The notes under the pieces: generated by a model
What the model was told of the DNA's origin: nothing
The model's input: the letters and a program-made list of their open reading frames with translations, nothing else
The model's database searches: none
Translations under genes and position numbers: made by a program
Source of the DNA: Candidatus Galacturonatibacter soehngenii
Lineage (GTDB): Bacteria > Bacillota > Clostridia > Lachnospirales > Lachnospiraceae
DNA: 64,000 bases
NCBI RefSeq assembly: GCF_008830185.1
Contig: NZ_WAGX01000008.1
Coordinates: 124,001 to 188,000 of the forward strand
Direction: 5' to 3'
Shown: one piece after another, positions 9,173 to 15,873 of the stretch
Position numbering within the stretch: the stretch's first letter is position 1
Layout of the letters: each line of letters opens with the position of its first letter

Positions 9173-9544
9173 ATGGCGTTACCAAATGCTTATGCAACAT
9201 ATAAAAACAATCAAATCAAATCAGCGACCCCAGGTGAGTTGACTCTTATGCTTTATGAAGGTGCAATTAAGTTTTGCAACATTGCAATTCTTGGAATAGA
9301 GCAAAATAATATAGAAAAGGCAAACAACAACATAAAAAAATGTCGTGCAATCATTACAGAACTTAGAGCGACACTTAATTTTGACTATCCAGTGGCGCAA
9401 GATTTTGAGAATGTTTATGTATATATTTCACAACGATTATCAGAGGCTAACATACAAAAGAATAAAGAAATTCTAGAAGAAGTTTTAGGACACCTAAGAA
9501 CAATGAAGGATACATGGAAAGAGGTAATGAAAGTAGCTCGATAA
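9173..9544 (+). CDS. fliS: FliS, flagellin export chaperone
   Basis: 123 residues: AYATYKNNQIKSATPGELTL then MLYEGAIKFCNIA is the conserved FliS N terminus, followed by the four-helix bundle (LRATLNFDYPVAQDFENVYV, YISQRLSEANIQKNKEILEE). FliS binds the C terminus of newly made flagellin in the cytosol and prevents early polymerisation. In B. subtilis it also strengthens FliW binding to flagellin. The gene follows fliD by 12 bp with AGGAGG before ATG 9173. Confidence 0.96.
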   Translation: MALPNAYATYKNNQIKSATPGELTLMLYEGAIKFCNIAILGIEQNNIEKANNNIKKCRAIITELRATLNFDYPVAQDFENVYVYISQRLSEANIQKNKEILEEVLGHLRTMKDTWKEVMKVAR

Positions 9545-9566
9545 AAATCATGTATGGAGGTGTCGA

Positions 9567-10049
9567 ATGGAGCAGGGTACGAATTACATTAATATTATGA
9601 AGGACAGTTTGCAAAAAAAGATAATCGTATTAGATAAAATAATGGATGTTAATAGAAAACAAGCAGAAATTATTAAAGATATCAAGACGAACATGGCAGA
9701 TTATGAAAAAACATTAGACGAAAAACAAGTGTTGATTGACGAGTTAAATCTTCTAGATGATGGATTTCAAGCTCTGTATTCGCGTGTTGAACAAGAGATT
9801 TCTGTCCATAAAAATGAACATGCAGAAGAAATCAAAGAAATGCAAAAGTGCATTGCCCTTATTACAGATAAAAGTGTGGAGATTCAAGAGGTTGAAGAAA
9901 AGAACAGACAAATCATATCGCAACAGTTCTCCTTATTTAAACAGGAAGTGAAAAAGTTTAAACAAAACAAGAGAGCAGCTGGACAGTATTATGATACGAT
10001 GCAAAAAACAAATTACATTTCTCCACAATTTTTAGATCAAAAAAAGTAA
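9567..10049 (+). CDS. Coiled-coil protein in the FliT position, FlgN/FliT-like export chaperone
   Basis: 160 residues, almost entirely charged helix; no signal peptide, membrane segment or cysteine-rich site. The pattern KIIVLDKIMDVNRKQAEIIK and LDEKQVLIDELNLLDDGFQA resembles the long helices of the FlgN family. The position after fliS matches fliT, the cap-protein chaperone, in other flagellated bacteria. The C terminus is Lys/Gln-rich. Start ATG 9567 has GGAGGTG upstream. The exact client (FliD, FlgK or other) cannot be deduced. The chaperone call is inference from position and helical form. Confidence 0.6.
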   Translation: MEQGTNYINIMKDSLQKKIIVLDKIMDVNRKQAEIIKDIKTNMADYEKTLDEKQVLIDELNLLDDGFQALYSRVEQEISVHKNEHAEEIKEMQKCIALITDKSVEIQEVEEKNRQIISQQFSLFKQEVKKFKQNKRAAGQYYDTMQKTNYISPQFLDQKK

Positions 10050-10057
10050 TTTAGCTA

Positions 10058-10084
10058 TAAAGTTTTAAAAAATTATGTCGATAT
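10058..10084 (+). promoter_or_regulatory. Sigma-28 promoter of the flagellin gene
   Basis: TAAA at 10058-10061, exactly 15 nt, then GTCGATAT at 10077-10084. This matches the sigma-28 consensus at the key positions and is identical in the -10 octamer to the flaG promoter. Transcription would start near 10091, giving a leader of about 155 nt that includes the hairpin at 10204-10221. Confidence 0.85.
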
Positions 10085-10126
10085 ATATTACAAGTAGTTA
10101 AGAATTATTAAAAAAAAGTAAAGTTC

Positions 10127-10156
10127 TTGACGAAATAATGGGTTACGGTGTATGAT
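10127..10156 (+). promoter_or_regulatory. Possible second, sigma-A type promoter of the flagellin gene
   Basis: TTGACG at 10127-10132, 18 nt, TATGAT at 10151-10156. It resembles a vegetative promoter and lies inside the leader made from the sigma-28 promoter. If active it would give a basal, shorter transcript that still carries the CsrA-type hairpin. Confidence 0.45.
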
Positions 10157-10203
10157 TATCATAGCTAATCAAATTAGTGATTGGTAATTTACATAATAAA
10201 ATA

Positions 10204-10237
10204 TGCAACATGGAAGTTGCAACAAATTCAAGGAGGA
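10204..10237 (+). promoter_or_regulatory. Candidate CsrA-binding leader of flagellin mRNA
   Basis: TGCAAC (10204-10209) and GTTGCA (10216-10221) form a 6-bp stem presenting the loop ATGGAA, with GGA at 10212-10214. Written as ACATGGAAGT, the loop and closing bases resemble the known high-affinity CsrA site (ACARGGATGT). A second and third GGA lie in the Shine-Dalgarno AAGGAGGAA (10230-10238), about 20 nt downstream. In B. subtilis hag, CsrA bridges a leader hairpin and the Shine-Dalgarno in the same manner. The role here is inferred. Confidence 0.7.
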
Positions 10238-10245
10238 ATTTAATT

Positions 10246-11055
10246 ATGGTAGTACAACACAATATGGCTGCAGCCAATACTAACAGACAGTTAGGAATCA
10301 CAACAGGAGCTCTAGCAAAATCAACAGAGAAGTTATCATCAGGTTACAAAATTAACCGTGCAGCTGATGATGCAGCTGGTCTTTCAATCTCAGAAAAAAT
10401 GAGAAATCAGATCAGAGGTCTTGATCAAGCATCTGACAACGCAGAAGATGGTATTTCTTTAATTCAGACAGCAGAAGGTGCATTAAATGAAATTCATTCA
10501 ATGTTACAAAGAATGAGCGAATTATCAATCAAAGCTGCTAATGATACAAACCAGACAATTGATAGAAACGCTATTCAAGATGAAGTTGATGCATTAGCTT
10601 CTGAAATTACAAGAATTGCTAATACAACTCAGTTCAATAAGAAAGACTTATTCAATGCTGATCAGACTTTATCATTACAGGTTGGAGCTAACAAGAACCA
10701 GAGTATCGGAATCGTTCTTTCTGAAATTACTGCTGATAAACTTGGAGTTGGTAGCTTAGTTGTATCTTCATACGGAAAAGCAAATTCAGCACTTTCAGCT
10801 ATCCAAACTGCTATTAACAAGATTTCTACATCACGTTCTAAACTTGGTGCAGTTCAAAACAGATTAGAGTATACAATCTCTAACTTAGATTCTTCATCTG
10901 AAAATACTCAGGCTGCTGAATCAAGAATCAGAGACGTTGATATGGCTTCTGAAATGGTTAAATACAGCAAGAATAACATTCTTATGCAAGCTGGTCAGTC
11001 TATGTTGGCGCAGGCTAACTCACAGACTCAAGGAGTTTTATCACTTCTTCAGTAA
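10246..11055 (+). CDS. hag: Flagellin
   Basis: 269 residues, a minimal flagellin with D0 and D1 only. N terminus MVVQHNMAAANTNRQLG, then LSSGYKINRAADDAAGLSIS and LQRMSELSIKAANDTN; C terminus AQANSQTQGVLSLLQ. The variable D2/D3 domains are absent. The TLR5-contact region keeps the Arg, Glu and Leu of QRxxEL and the later IQDE glutamate. Start ATG 10246 follows AGGAGG (10231-10236); an in-frame start at 10177 would run through the leader hairpin and adds unrelated residues. It is monocistronic, between its own promoters and a strong terminator. The Maf and glycosyltransferase genes downstream suggest the filament is glycosylated. Confidence 0.97.
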   Translation: MVVQHNMAAANTNRQLGITTGALAKSTEKLSSGYKINRAADDAAGLSISEKMRNQIRGLDQASDNAEDGISLIQTAEGALNEIHSMLQRMSELSIKAANDTNQTIDRNAIQDEVDALASEITRIANTTQFNKKDLFNADQTLSLQVGANKNQSIGIVLSEITADKLGVGSLVVSSYGKANSALSAIQTAINKISTSRSKLGAVQNRLEYTISNLDSSSENTQAAESRIRDVDMASEMVKYSKNNILMQAGQSMLAQANSQTQGVLSLLQ

Positions 11056-11069
11056 ATTTAGTTTGAAGC

Positions 11070-11104
11070 AAATAAAGCTGACTTTAAAGTCAGCTTTATT
11101 TATT
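11070..11104 (+). terminator. Rho-independent terminator of the flagellin gene
   Basis: AAATAAAGCTGACTTT (11070-11085) followed by its exact reverse complement (11086-11101), a perfect 32-bp palindrome, with further T-rich bases after it. It is strong and could also work in reverse. Confidence 0.9.
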
Positions 11105-11183
11105 TTATATAATTTGTATAGTGGAAAAATGTCAGCAAAACAGATGATTTGTTATAGAATAGGTGATGGAGGATGTACTCTAC

Positions 11184-11492
11184 ATGGATAATCTCAATGA
11201 ATTGTTACAAGAAAGTATAGACTTATTAGATGAAATATATGAATTAGCATTAAAAGAAGATTGCGAGAAGATAAGAGTACATTATCAAACCCTAGCAAGT
11301 AATATTAATTCATTTTGTACATTATTGTTACAAGATAATAAAGAAATTGTGATTTTTATTATTCGGTTGATGGAAGCTATGTATGTAGCTTTAAATGCTG
11401 GAGATTGCGTAAATATATTAGATATATCTAAATATGAACTGCAACCAATTCTGGTGCAAATTTTTGAAGGTATAGGTGGTTACAATGGATAA
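11184..11492 (+). CDS. Small helical protein of unknown function, flagellin-glycosylation locus
   Basis: 102 residues, acidic and all-helical (NELLQESIDLLDEIYELALK), no signal peptide. I do not recognise a named family. Residues 62-90 (A69, D74, I78, K83, P88) align without gaps to residues 81-109 of the 120-residue protein at 15378-15740. The two genes flank the Maf and glycosyltransferase genes. The start is uncertain: GGAGG at 11168-11172 best serves ATG 11184 (11 nt), although in-frame GTG 11163 and ATG 11166 exist. Its end overlaps the start of the next gene by 8 bp, so translation is probably coupled. Confidence 0.65.
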   Translation: MDNLNELLQESIDLLDEIYELALKEDCEKIRVHYQTLASNINSFCTLLLQDNKEIVIFIIRLMEAMYVALNAGDCVNILDISKYELQPILVQIFEGIGGYNG

Positions 11493-13353
11493 TAATAATT
11501 TATTTCACCAGAATCTACAAGTAATAAAAGCATATGATGAATTTCTATACGAAGCTGTTAAAGCATATGATAGTGAAACCATGCACCATTCAATGGCAGA
11601 GATTGAAAATGCAGCGGATGGATCGGAGATTATTAAATATACAAAGAATGATTATGAGTGGTATTTTAATAGCCGATATGAACCAAAAAGAGTTGTAGAA
11701 CAATGGATAAATAATCTTGGTAAAATAGAATCCATTGCAACCATTACCATGTTTGGTTTGGGGAATGGAATGATACTAGAAGAATTGTTACAAAGAACAC
11801 CTTCTGGTGTAATAGTTATAATCTATGAACCAAGTATAGATATATTTATGAAGATGATGACTAGGATTGATTTGTCTTTGCTGGGAAAACGAGTATTTAT
11901 CTTGGTTAAAGATATCAATGACGTATTTTTAGAATCAATTGTTGAAGCCTTGGTTACATATGAGAACTTATCAGTTTGTAAATTTCTTGGACATCCTAAC
12001 TATTGGACATGTTTTCCGAATGAGGCGAAAACTTACATTGAGAGATTACAGACTGTCATAAAACATGTGGAAGTAAACAGCAACACCAAACTAAGATTAA
12101 GTGAACGGTACTTTAAAAATATATTAATGAACATGAAATTTTTAAAACATGTATCAGTAATCGATCAATTAATATGTAAAGTAGGTGTTGAGATACCTGT
12201 TGATTTACCAGTCATTATTGTTTCCGCAGGTCCATCGCTAAAAAATAATATAAAAGAGTTAAAAAAAGTACGTGGTAATGCCTTTTTAATCGCGACAGAT
12301 TCGGCTTTAAACGGTATGCTTTTGGAAGGGATTGTTCCTGATGTTTTTGTCACACTCGATGCAATTAAGTCTCTACAGCGTTTTGAGAATGAAGAATTGA
12401 GGTCAATACCATTAATCTGTACAGAATCATCAAGATGGGAAGTTCTTGATAAACATACAGGAAAAAAAATATTTATAAATAATGCATTTGGTTTTGGCAA
12501 TCTTTTTTTGAATGAAATGGGAGTAAGCTATCAAGCTAGTAATCATGGAGCATCAGTTGCAACTTTTGCATACACAATTGCGATGATGATGGGATTTAAA
12601 ACAATCATTTTGGTAGGACAAGATTTGGCTTTTACAGATAACTCAAGATATTATGAAAAAGCGAAAGTAGAAGGGTGCGCTGACACGTTAGATGAGAACA
12701 AAAGTATTATTGTAGAGGACATTCACGGAGGAAAGGTCAAAACATCAAGAGATTTATTGATATACAAAGAATGGTTTGAGAAACAAATTAAAGAGTACCC
12801 AGAGATGGAAGTAATAGATGCAACAGAAGGTGGAGCAAAGATTCGTGGTAGCATTATTAGGACATTGTCAGATACGATAGAAGATAAATGTAGAATTGAA
12901 TTTGATATGAGGAATTATTTGAATAAACTTCCAGAGTGTCTAGGTGAATTAGAACAAGAGCAGTTTGACTTGTTCTTGGATAAAATTATGGAGCAATACA
13001 ACCAATTGTATCAAGATACAAAACGGGGAAAAAGTTTATACGAAAGGCTAATGACGATTCTTCAAAATGAACCTAATAATAATTCTGAAATGATGAAAAT
13101 AACCAAAGAGATTGGTGAGGTAACACAGGAAATTGAAAGTAATATAGTTTATTTTCATATACAGCATAAATTAGAAAGATTAGAATATACAGTGCTAAAT
13201 AACTTGGGAGTATCTCTAGAAGATGAAATGGAAGATGCGTTGCAAATGACAAACCGAGGAAAGCTAATTTTAGAAGCACTGGAAAAAGAGCTAAAAGAAG
13301 GGGTTCTAGAAGAAGTAGAGAGGGCAGTTTTAGCAAGCAAATCATTTGAGTAG
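11485..13353 (+). CDS. Maf-type motility accessory factor (DUF115 / MptE-like), probable flagellin glycosylation protein
   Basis: 622 residues. The central block, from VIIVSAGPSLKNNIKELKK (about residue 240) through ATDSALNGMLLEGIVPDVFV and IILVGQDLAFTDNSRYY (about 375-390), is the DUF115 core of the Maf family. Maf proteins attach nonulosonic acids such as pseudaminic or legionaminic acid to flagellin. The N-terminal region contains MFGLGNGMILEELLQRTPSG, a Rossmann-like segment typical of these proteins, and the C-terminal 150 residues are coiled coil. ATG 11485 was chosen over in-frame GTG 11476 because AGGTGG at 11474-11479 acts as its ribosome-binding site. No nonulosonate biosynthesis genes are in the window. 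Confidence 0.85.
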   Translation: MDNNNLFHQNLQVIKAYDEFLYEAVKAYDSETMHHSMAEIENAADGSEIIKYTKNDYEWYFNSRYEPKRVVEQWINNLGKIESIATITMFGLGNGMILEELLQRTPSGVIVIIYEPSIDIFMKMMTRIDLSLLGKRVFILVKDINDVFLESIVEALVTYENLSVCKFLGHPNYWTCFPNEAKTYIERLQTVIKHVEVNSNTKLRLSERYFKNILMNMKFLKHVSVIDQLICKVGVEIPVDLPVIIVSAGPSLKNNIKELKKVRGNAFLIATDSALNGMLLEGIVPDVFVTLDAIKSLQRFENEELRSIPLICTESSRWEVLDKHTGKKIFINNAFGFGNLFLNEMGVSYQASNHGASVATFAYTIAMMMGFKTIILVGQDLAFTDNSRYYEKAKVEGCADTLDENKSIIVEDIHGGKVKTSRDLLIYKEWFEKQIKEYPEMEVIDATEGGAKIRGSIIRTLSDTIEDKCRIEFDMRNYLNKLPECLGELEQEQFDLFLDKIMEQYNQLYQDTKRGKSLYERLMTILQNEPNNNSEMMKITKEIGEVTQEIESNIVYFHIQHKLERLEYTVLNNLGVSLEDEMEDALQMTNRGKLILEALEKELKEGVLEEVERAVLASKSFE

Positions 13354-13378
13354 TATTCTAAAAGAAAGGAACAGCAAG

Positions 13379-15013
13379 ATGAGGATATTAGTCTGTTCAT
13401 GGGGAAATATTTGTGAACCTGACTTAGAATTGAGTCTGAAAGCAATGGGACATGAGGTTGATGTTTTAAAAGATAAGATTAAATCCATGGATTATGACGT
13501 AGAATATTTGAAACGTATGTCAAATGATTTTCTATTGAAACATAGTTACGATTGCGTTTTTTCTATTAACTTCATTCCTGTTATTTCGAGATTATGTAAC
13601 CTATATCATGTGAAATACATTTCATGGATAGTAGATAGTCCGTGGTATCAATTAAATTCAGATACGGTAACAAATTCGTGCAATTATATTTTTATATTTG
13701 ATCGGAATTTATATAGCCGATACAAAGAAAAATCAGAACAAATATATTATATGCCTTTAGGCGCGAATGTGAGATTCTGGGATTCCATTGCGGTCACACA
13801 AGAAGATAAAGAGTTATTTACAACTGATGTTTCCTTTGTAGGCTCGTTGTATGAAGATAAGCATAGCTACGATAAGATAAAGCTGCCAGACTATCTAAAA
13901 GGTTATTTAGATGCTGTGATAGAGGCGCAATCATATATTTATGGATATAATCTCCTAGATGAAGTGGTGGGAGATGAACTGGTTGAAGAGTTCTGTAATA
14001 GCATTGGTTGGAATAGTGCAAATGCAGATTATCAGATTACGAAGAAAGAAATGATGTTGACAGAATTTCTTGGTAAGAAGTGCGCTGAAGTAGAGCGTCA
14101 CCGATATGTAAAAAAACTTGCGAAAAATTATAATTTTGATTTATACACACTAAGTAATACGAGTGCTTTTCCATATATCAACAACAAAGGGGCAGCTGAA
14201 TCTAGAATTATTATGCCAAAGATATTTAAATGCAGTAAAATTAATATAAATATGACGATTAAGACGATAGAGTCAGGCATTCCTTTAAGGGTATTCGATA
14301 TTTTGGGAAATGGTGGATTTTGTATTACGAATTATCAAAGTGAATTATTGGAGTATTTTACACCAGATGTTGATTTGGTTATCTATGAAAATGAAGAGGA
14401 TTTGTTATCTAAAATTGCATATTATTTGAGAAATGAAGAAGAAAGAATCCAAATAGCGAGAAATGGTTACAATAAAGTAAAATCACTTTATACCTACGAA
14501 AAAAGATTAGAAAAAATAATAGAAATCGTATGGCAAGATAAAAAGGTATGTTATGGTTTAGAAAATATAAGTAGCATAGAAAAAAAGCATGCACTTATGT
14601 ATTTTCTTGAACAAATTAATGCTGAAAGTGTTTTGGACATTGGGTTGTTTTTGGAGAGAATAAATGCATCTGACAAGTTAAATTATCAAAAAATACAATC
14701 AAAACTCATTGTAGATGGAATTGAACTAGTCTATCAAGCAAAAAACGAGGAAGAGACTGTTTATCGCAATACATACAAAATAGATAAAATTCCTTCTAAT
14801 TTCTATGATGTGGTAGCAGTTATTGATATTTTAAAGTATTTTACCGTAAGTGATAGCATTCAATTGATTCAATTATTAAAACAATTTTCAGGGCTAATAA
14901 TAGCAGAATATCAACAAGAGTATGAAGAGATATTTAATAGTATTGGAACATGTAAACTGGAAAAAATTACGGCTGGTCAAAGCCAGTTAATGTTAATCAT
15001 ATATAATGAATGA
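13379..15013 (+). CDS. CgeB/DUF3880-like glycosyltransferase with methyltransferase-like C-terminal domain
   Basis: 544 residues. The N-terminal part (MRILVCSWGNICEPDLELSL then AMGHEVDV, and YISWIVDSPWYQLNSDT) and the Glyco_trans_1_2-type block (INMTIKTIESGIPLRVFDIL, GNGGFCITNYQSELLEYF at about 300-330) match the CgeB-like glycosyltransferases found next to flagellins and Maf proteins. From about residue 415 there is a second module with VLDIGLFLERI and FYDVVAVIDILKYF. This looks like a class I methyltransferase fold that has lost the glycine-rich SAM loop. It presumably modifies flagellin or its glycan. ATG 13379 has AAAGGA upstream; an in-frame TTG/ATG further up lacks one. A shorter paralogue lies at 42954-44138. 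Confidence 0.8.
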   Translation: MRILVCSWGNICEPDLELSLKAMGHEVDVLKDKIKSMDYDVEYLKRMSNDFLLKHSYDCVFSINFIPVISRLCNLYHVKYISWIVDSPWYQLNSDTVTNSCNYIFIFDRNLYSRYKEKSEQIYYMPLGANVRFWDSIAVTQEDKELFTTDVSFVGSLYEDKHSYDKIKLPDYLKGYLDAVIEAQSYIYGYNLLDEVVGDELVEEFCNSIGWNSANADYQITKKEMMLTEFLGKKCAEVERHRYVKKLAKNYNFDLYTLSNTSAFPYINNKGAAESRIIMPKIFKCSKININMTIKTIESGIPLRVFDILGNGGFCITNYQSELLEYFTPDVDLVIYENEEDLLSKIAYYLRNEEERIQIARNGYNKVKSLYTYEKRLEKIIEIVWQDKKVCYGLENISSIEKKHALMYFLEQINAESVLDIGLFLERINASDKLNYQKIQSKLIVDGIELVYQAKNEEETVYRNTYKIDKIPSNFYDVVAVIDILKYFTVSDSIQLIQLLKQFSGLIIAEYQQEYEEIFNSIGTCKLEKITAGQSQLMLIIYNE

Positions 15014-15043
15014 CCTTGAAATAGGATGATACTAAGGTCTTTT
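15011..15043 (+). terminator. Weak convergent terminator-like hairpin
   Basis: GACCTT (15012-15017) and AAGGTC (15034-15039) with a 16-nt loop, then TTTTATC. It overlaps the stop of the upstream glycosyltransferase and the end of the reverse-strand zinc-ribbon gene. The short stem makes it a weak call. Confidence 0.4.
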
Positions 15044-15217
15044 ATCTAGATAGTTTTTGATAAAAGCATCGCGTTGTTCCAAATCAAGACGAATATAATC
15101 TTCGTAACTGATTGATGTTAGTTTCATAGAAGTGTTACACAATACACAATAGCTGTTATGATTATTTGATACAATTCTAATTGTACCACATTGGGCACAG
15201 ATGTAGATTTTTAACAT
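15032..15217 (-). CDS. Small zinc-ribbon-like protein, unknown function
   Basis: 61 residues, MLKIYICAQCGTIRIVSNNH followed by NSYCVLCNTSMKL. Two CxxC pairs (Cys7/Cys10 and Cys24/Cys27) form a likely zinc knuckle resembling rubredoxin-like or zinc-ribbon mini-proteins. The second half is helical and acidic. It has a good ribosome-binding site (AGAGGTGATTA before the ATG) and its own vegetative promoter, so it appears to be a real gene. It is transcribed opposite to the flagellar genes around it. No specific role can be assigned. Confidence 0.7.
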   Translation of the reverse strand: MLKIYICAQCGTIRIVSNNHNSYCVLCNTSMKLTSISYEDYIRLDLEQRDAFIKNYLDKRP

Positions 15218-15257
15218 TTAATCACCTCTTTATTTTTATAGTTAATGTGTCAGAATT

Positions 15258-15287
15258 ATTATAACATATAGTTTATCAGGGTTGCAA
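15258..15287 (-). promoter_or_regulatory. Sigma-A type promoter of the zinc-ribbon gene
   Basis: On the minus strand, TTGCAA (15282-15287), 18 nt, TATAAT (15258-15263), about 40 bp upstream of the start codon. The -10 is perfect and the -35 matches at four positions. Confidence 0.55.
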
Positions 15288-15304
15288 TAAATTAAGGAAA
15301 TCGT

Positions 15305-15333
15305 TTGATTTCAATACAAAAGAGTCGTATAAC
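15305..15333 (+). promoter_or_regulatory. Sigma-A type promoter of the 15378 gene
   Basis: TTGATT (15305-15310), 17 nt, TATAAC (15328-15333). The expected transcript start near 15340 leaves only about 6 nt before the Shine-Dalgarno GGAGG at 15346-15350. Confidence 0.5.
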
Positions 15334-15345
15334 CAAAAGTTGAGA

Positions 15346-15380
15346 GGAGGGGCTAGGTTAATCTAGCCATTAGAACAATG
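15346..15380 (+). promoter_or_regulatory. Ribosome-binding site with an inserted hairpin before the start codon
   Basis: GGAGG (15346-15350) is followed directly by GGCTAG (15351-15356), loop GTTAAT, CTAGCC (15363-15368), and ATG begins at 15378. The linear distance of 27 nt from Shine-Dalgarno to ATG is far too long. Folding the 18-nt hairpin brings it to 9 nt, which is optimal. No nearer ribosome-binding site exists for this ATG. The geometry suggests that translation depends on the hairpin being folded. Confidence 0.6.
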
Positions 15381-15740
15381 GATAATGTAAAAAATGAACA
15401 AATAGAAGCTTTAAAAGCGGTGATAGAGTATAATGAAAAACTTGTACCTGCAATAAAGGAAGTAATTTTAGAACTTGATGGAGAGCAAAAAGAAGATACT
15501 TTTAGTTATTTGGATTATATTTTAAAAGGCGTAAATTGGGTAATTCAGGTAGTAAATGGTACGAAAAGTCTGTTGGAGAAAAATGATATTATGATTGATA
15601 AAGATGAGATGAATCGCATCATTGCTACTCTTAACAGTGCGGTAAAGGAAAAAGATAGTGCTAAGATTTCACATTGCCTTAAGGAAGGAATACTACCTTT
15701 TTGCAACCTGCTATCAGTAGATGTGATTAAAGTTGACTAA
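15378..15740 (+). CDS. Small helical protein of unknown function, related to the 11184 gene product
   Basis: 120 residues, helical, acidic in the middle and without signal peptide. I do not recognise a named family. Residues 81-109 (IIATLNSAVKEKDSAKISHC and on to LPFC) align without gaps to residues 62-90 of the protein at 11184-11492, sharing Ala, Asp, Ile, Lys and Pro at equal spacing. Both flank the Maf/glycosyltransferase pair, so an accessory role in flagellin modification or chaperoning is plausible but unproven. The start at 15378 uses the unusual hairpin-spaced ribosome-binding site. Confidence 0.65.
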   Translation: MDNVKNEQIEALKAVIEYNEKLVPAIKEVILELDGEQKEDTFSYLDYILKGVNWVIQVVNGTKSLLEKNDIMIDKDEMNRIIATLNSAVKEKDSAKISHCLKEGILPFCNLLSVDVIKVD

Positions 15741-15826
15741 AGTATAGCTAATAAAAGGAAAAGAAATTGCATGCAGAAAGAGTCTTAAAAGCAGTAGGAT
15801 TAAAATAAATATTTATAGAAATTAAC

Positions 15827-15860
15827 AAAGCAGCGTTCGAATTTACTCGGATGCTGCTTT
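15827..15860. terminator. Convergent hairpin between 15740 and the reverse-strand FliD-like gene
   Basis: A 14-bp stem (AAAGCAGCGTTCGA, 15827-15840, with TCGGATGCTGCTTT, 15847-15860; two G-U pairs) and a 6-nt loop. The arms end in AAA/TTT on both strands, so it may stop transcription in both directions, although neither side has a long U-tract. Confidence 0.6.
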
Positions 15861-15873
15861 ACTGTAAAAAACA

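Noticed and set aside
15767-15808. Thirteen-codon TTG frame (HAERVLKAVGLK) after AAAAGGAAAAG
   Set aside because: Too short, weak start codon and no sign of conservation can be judged; it lies just before a hairpin. Not supported as a gene.
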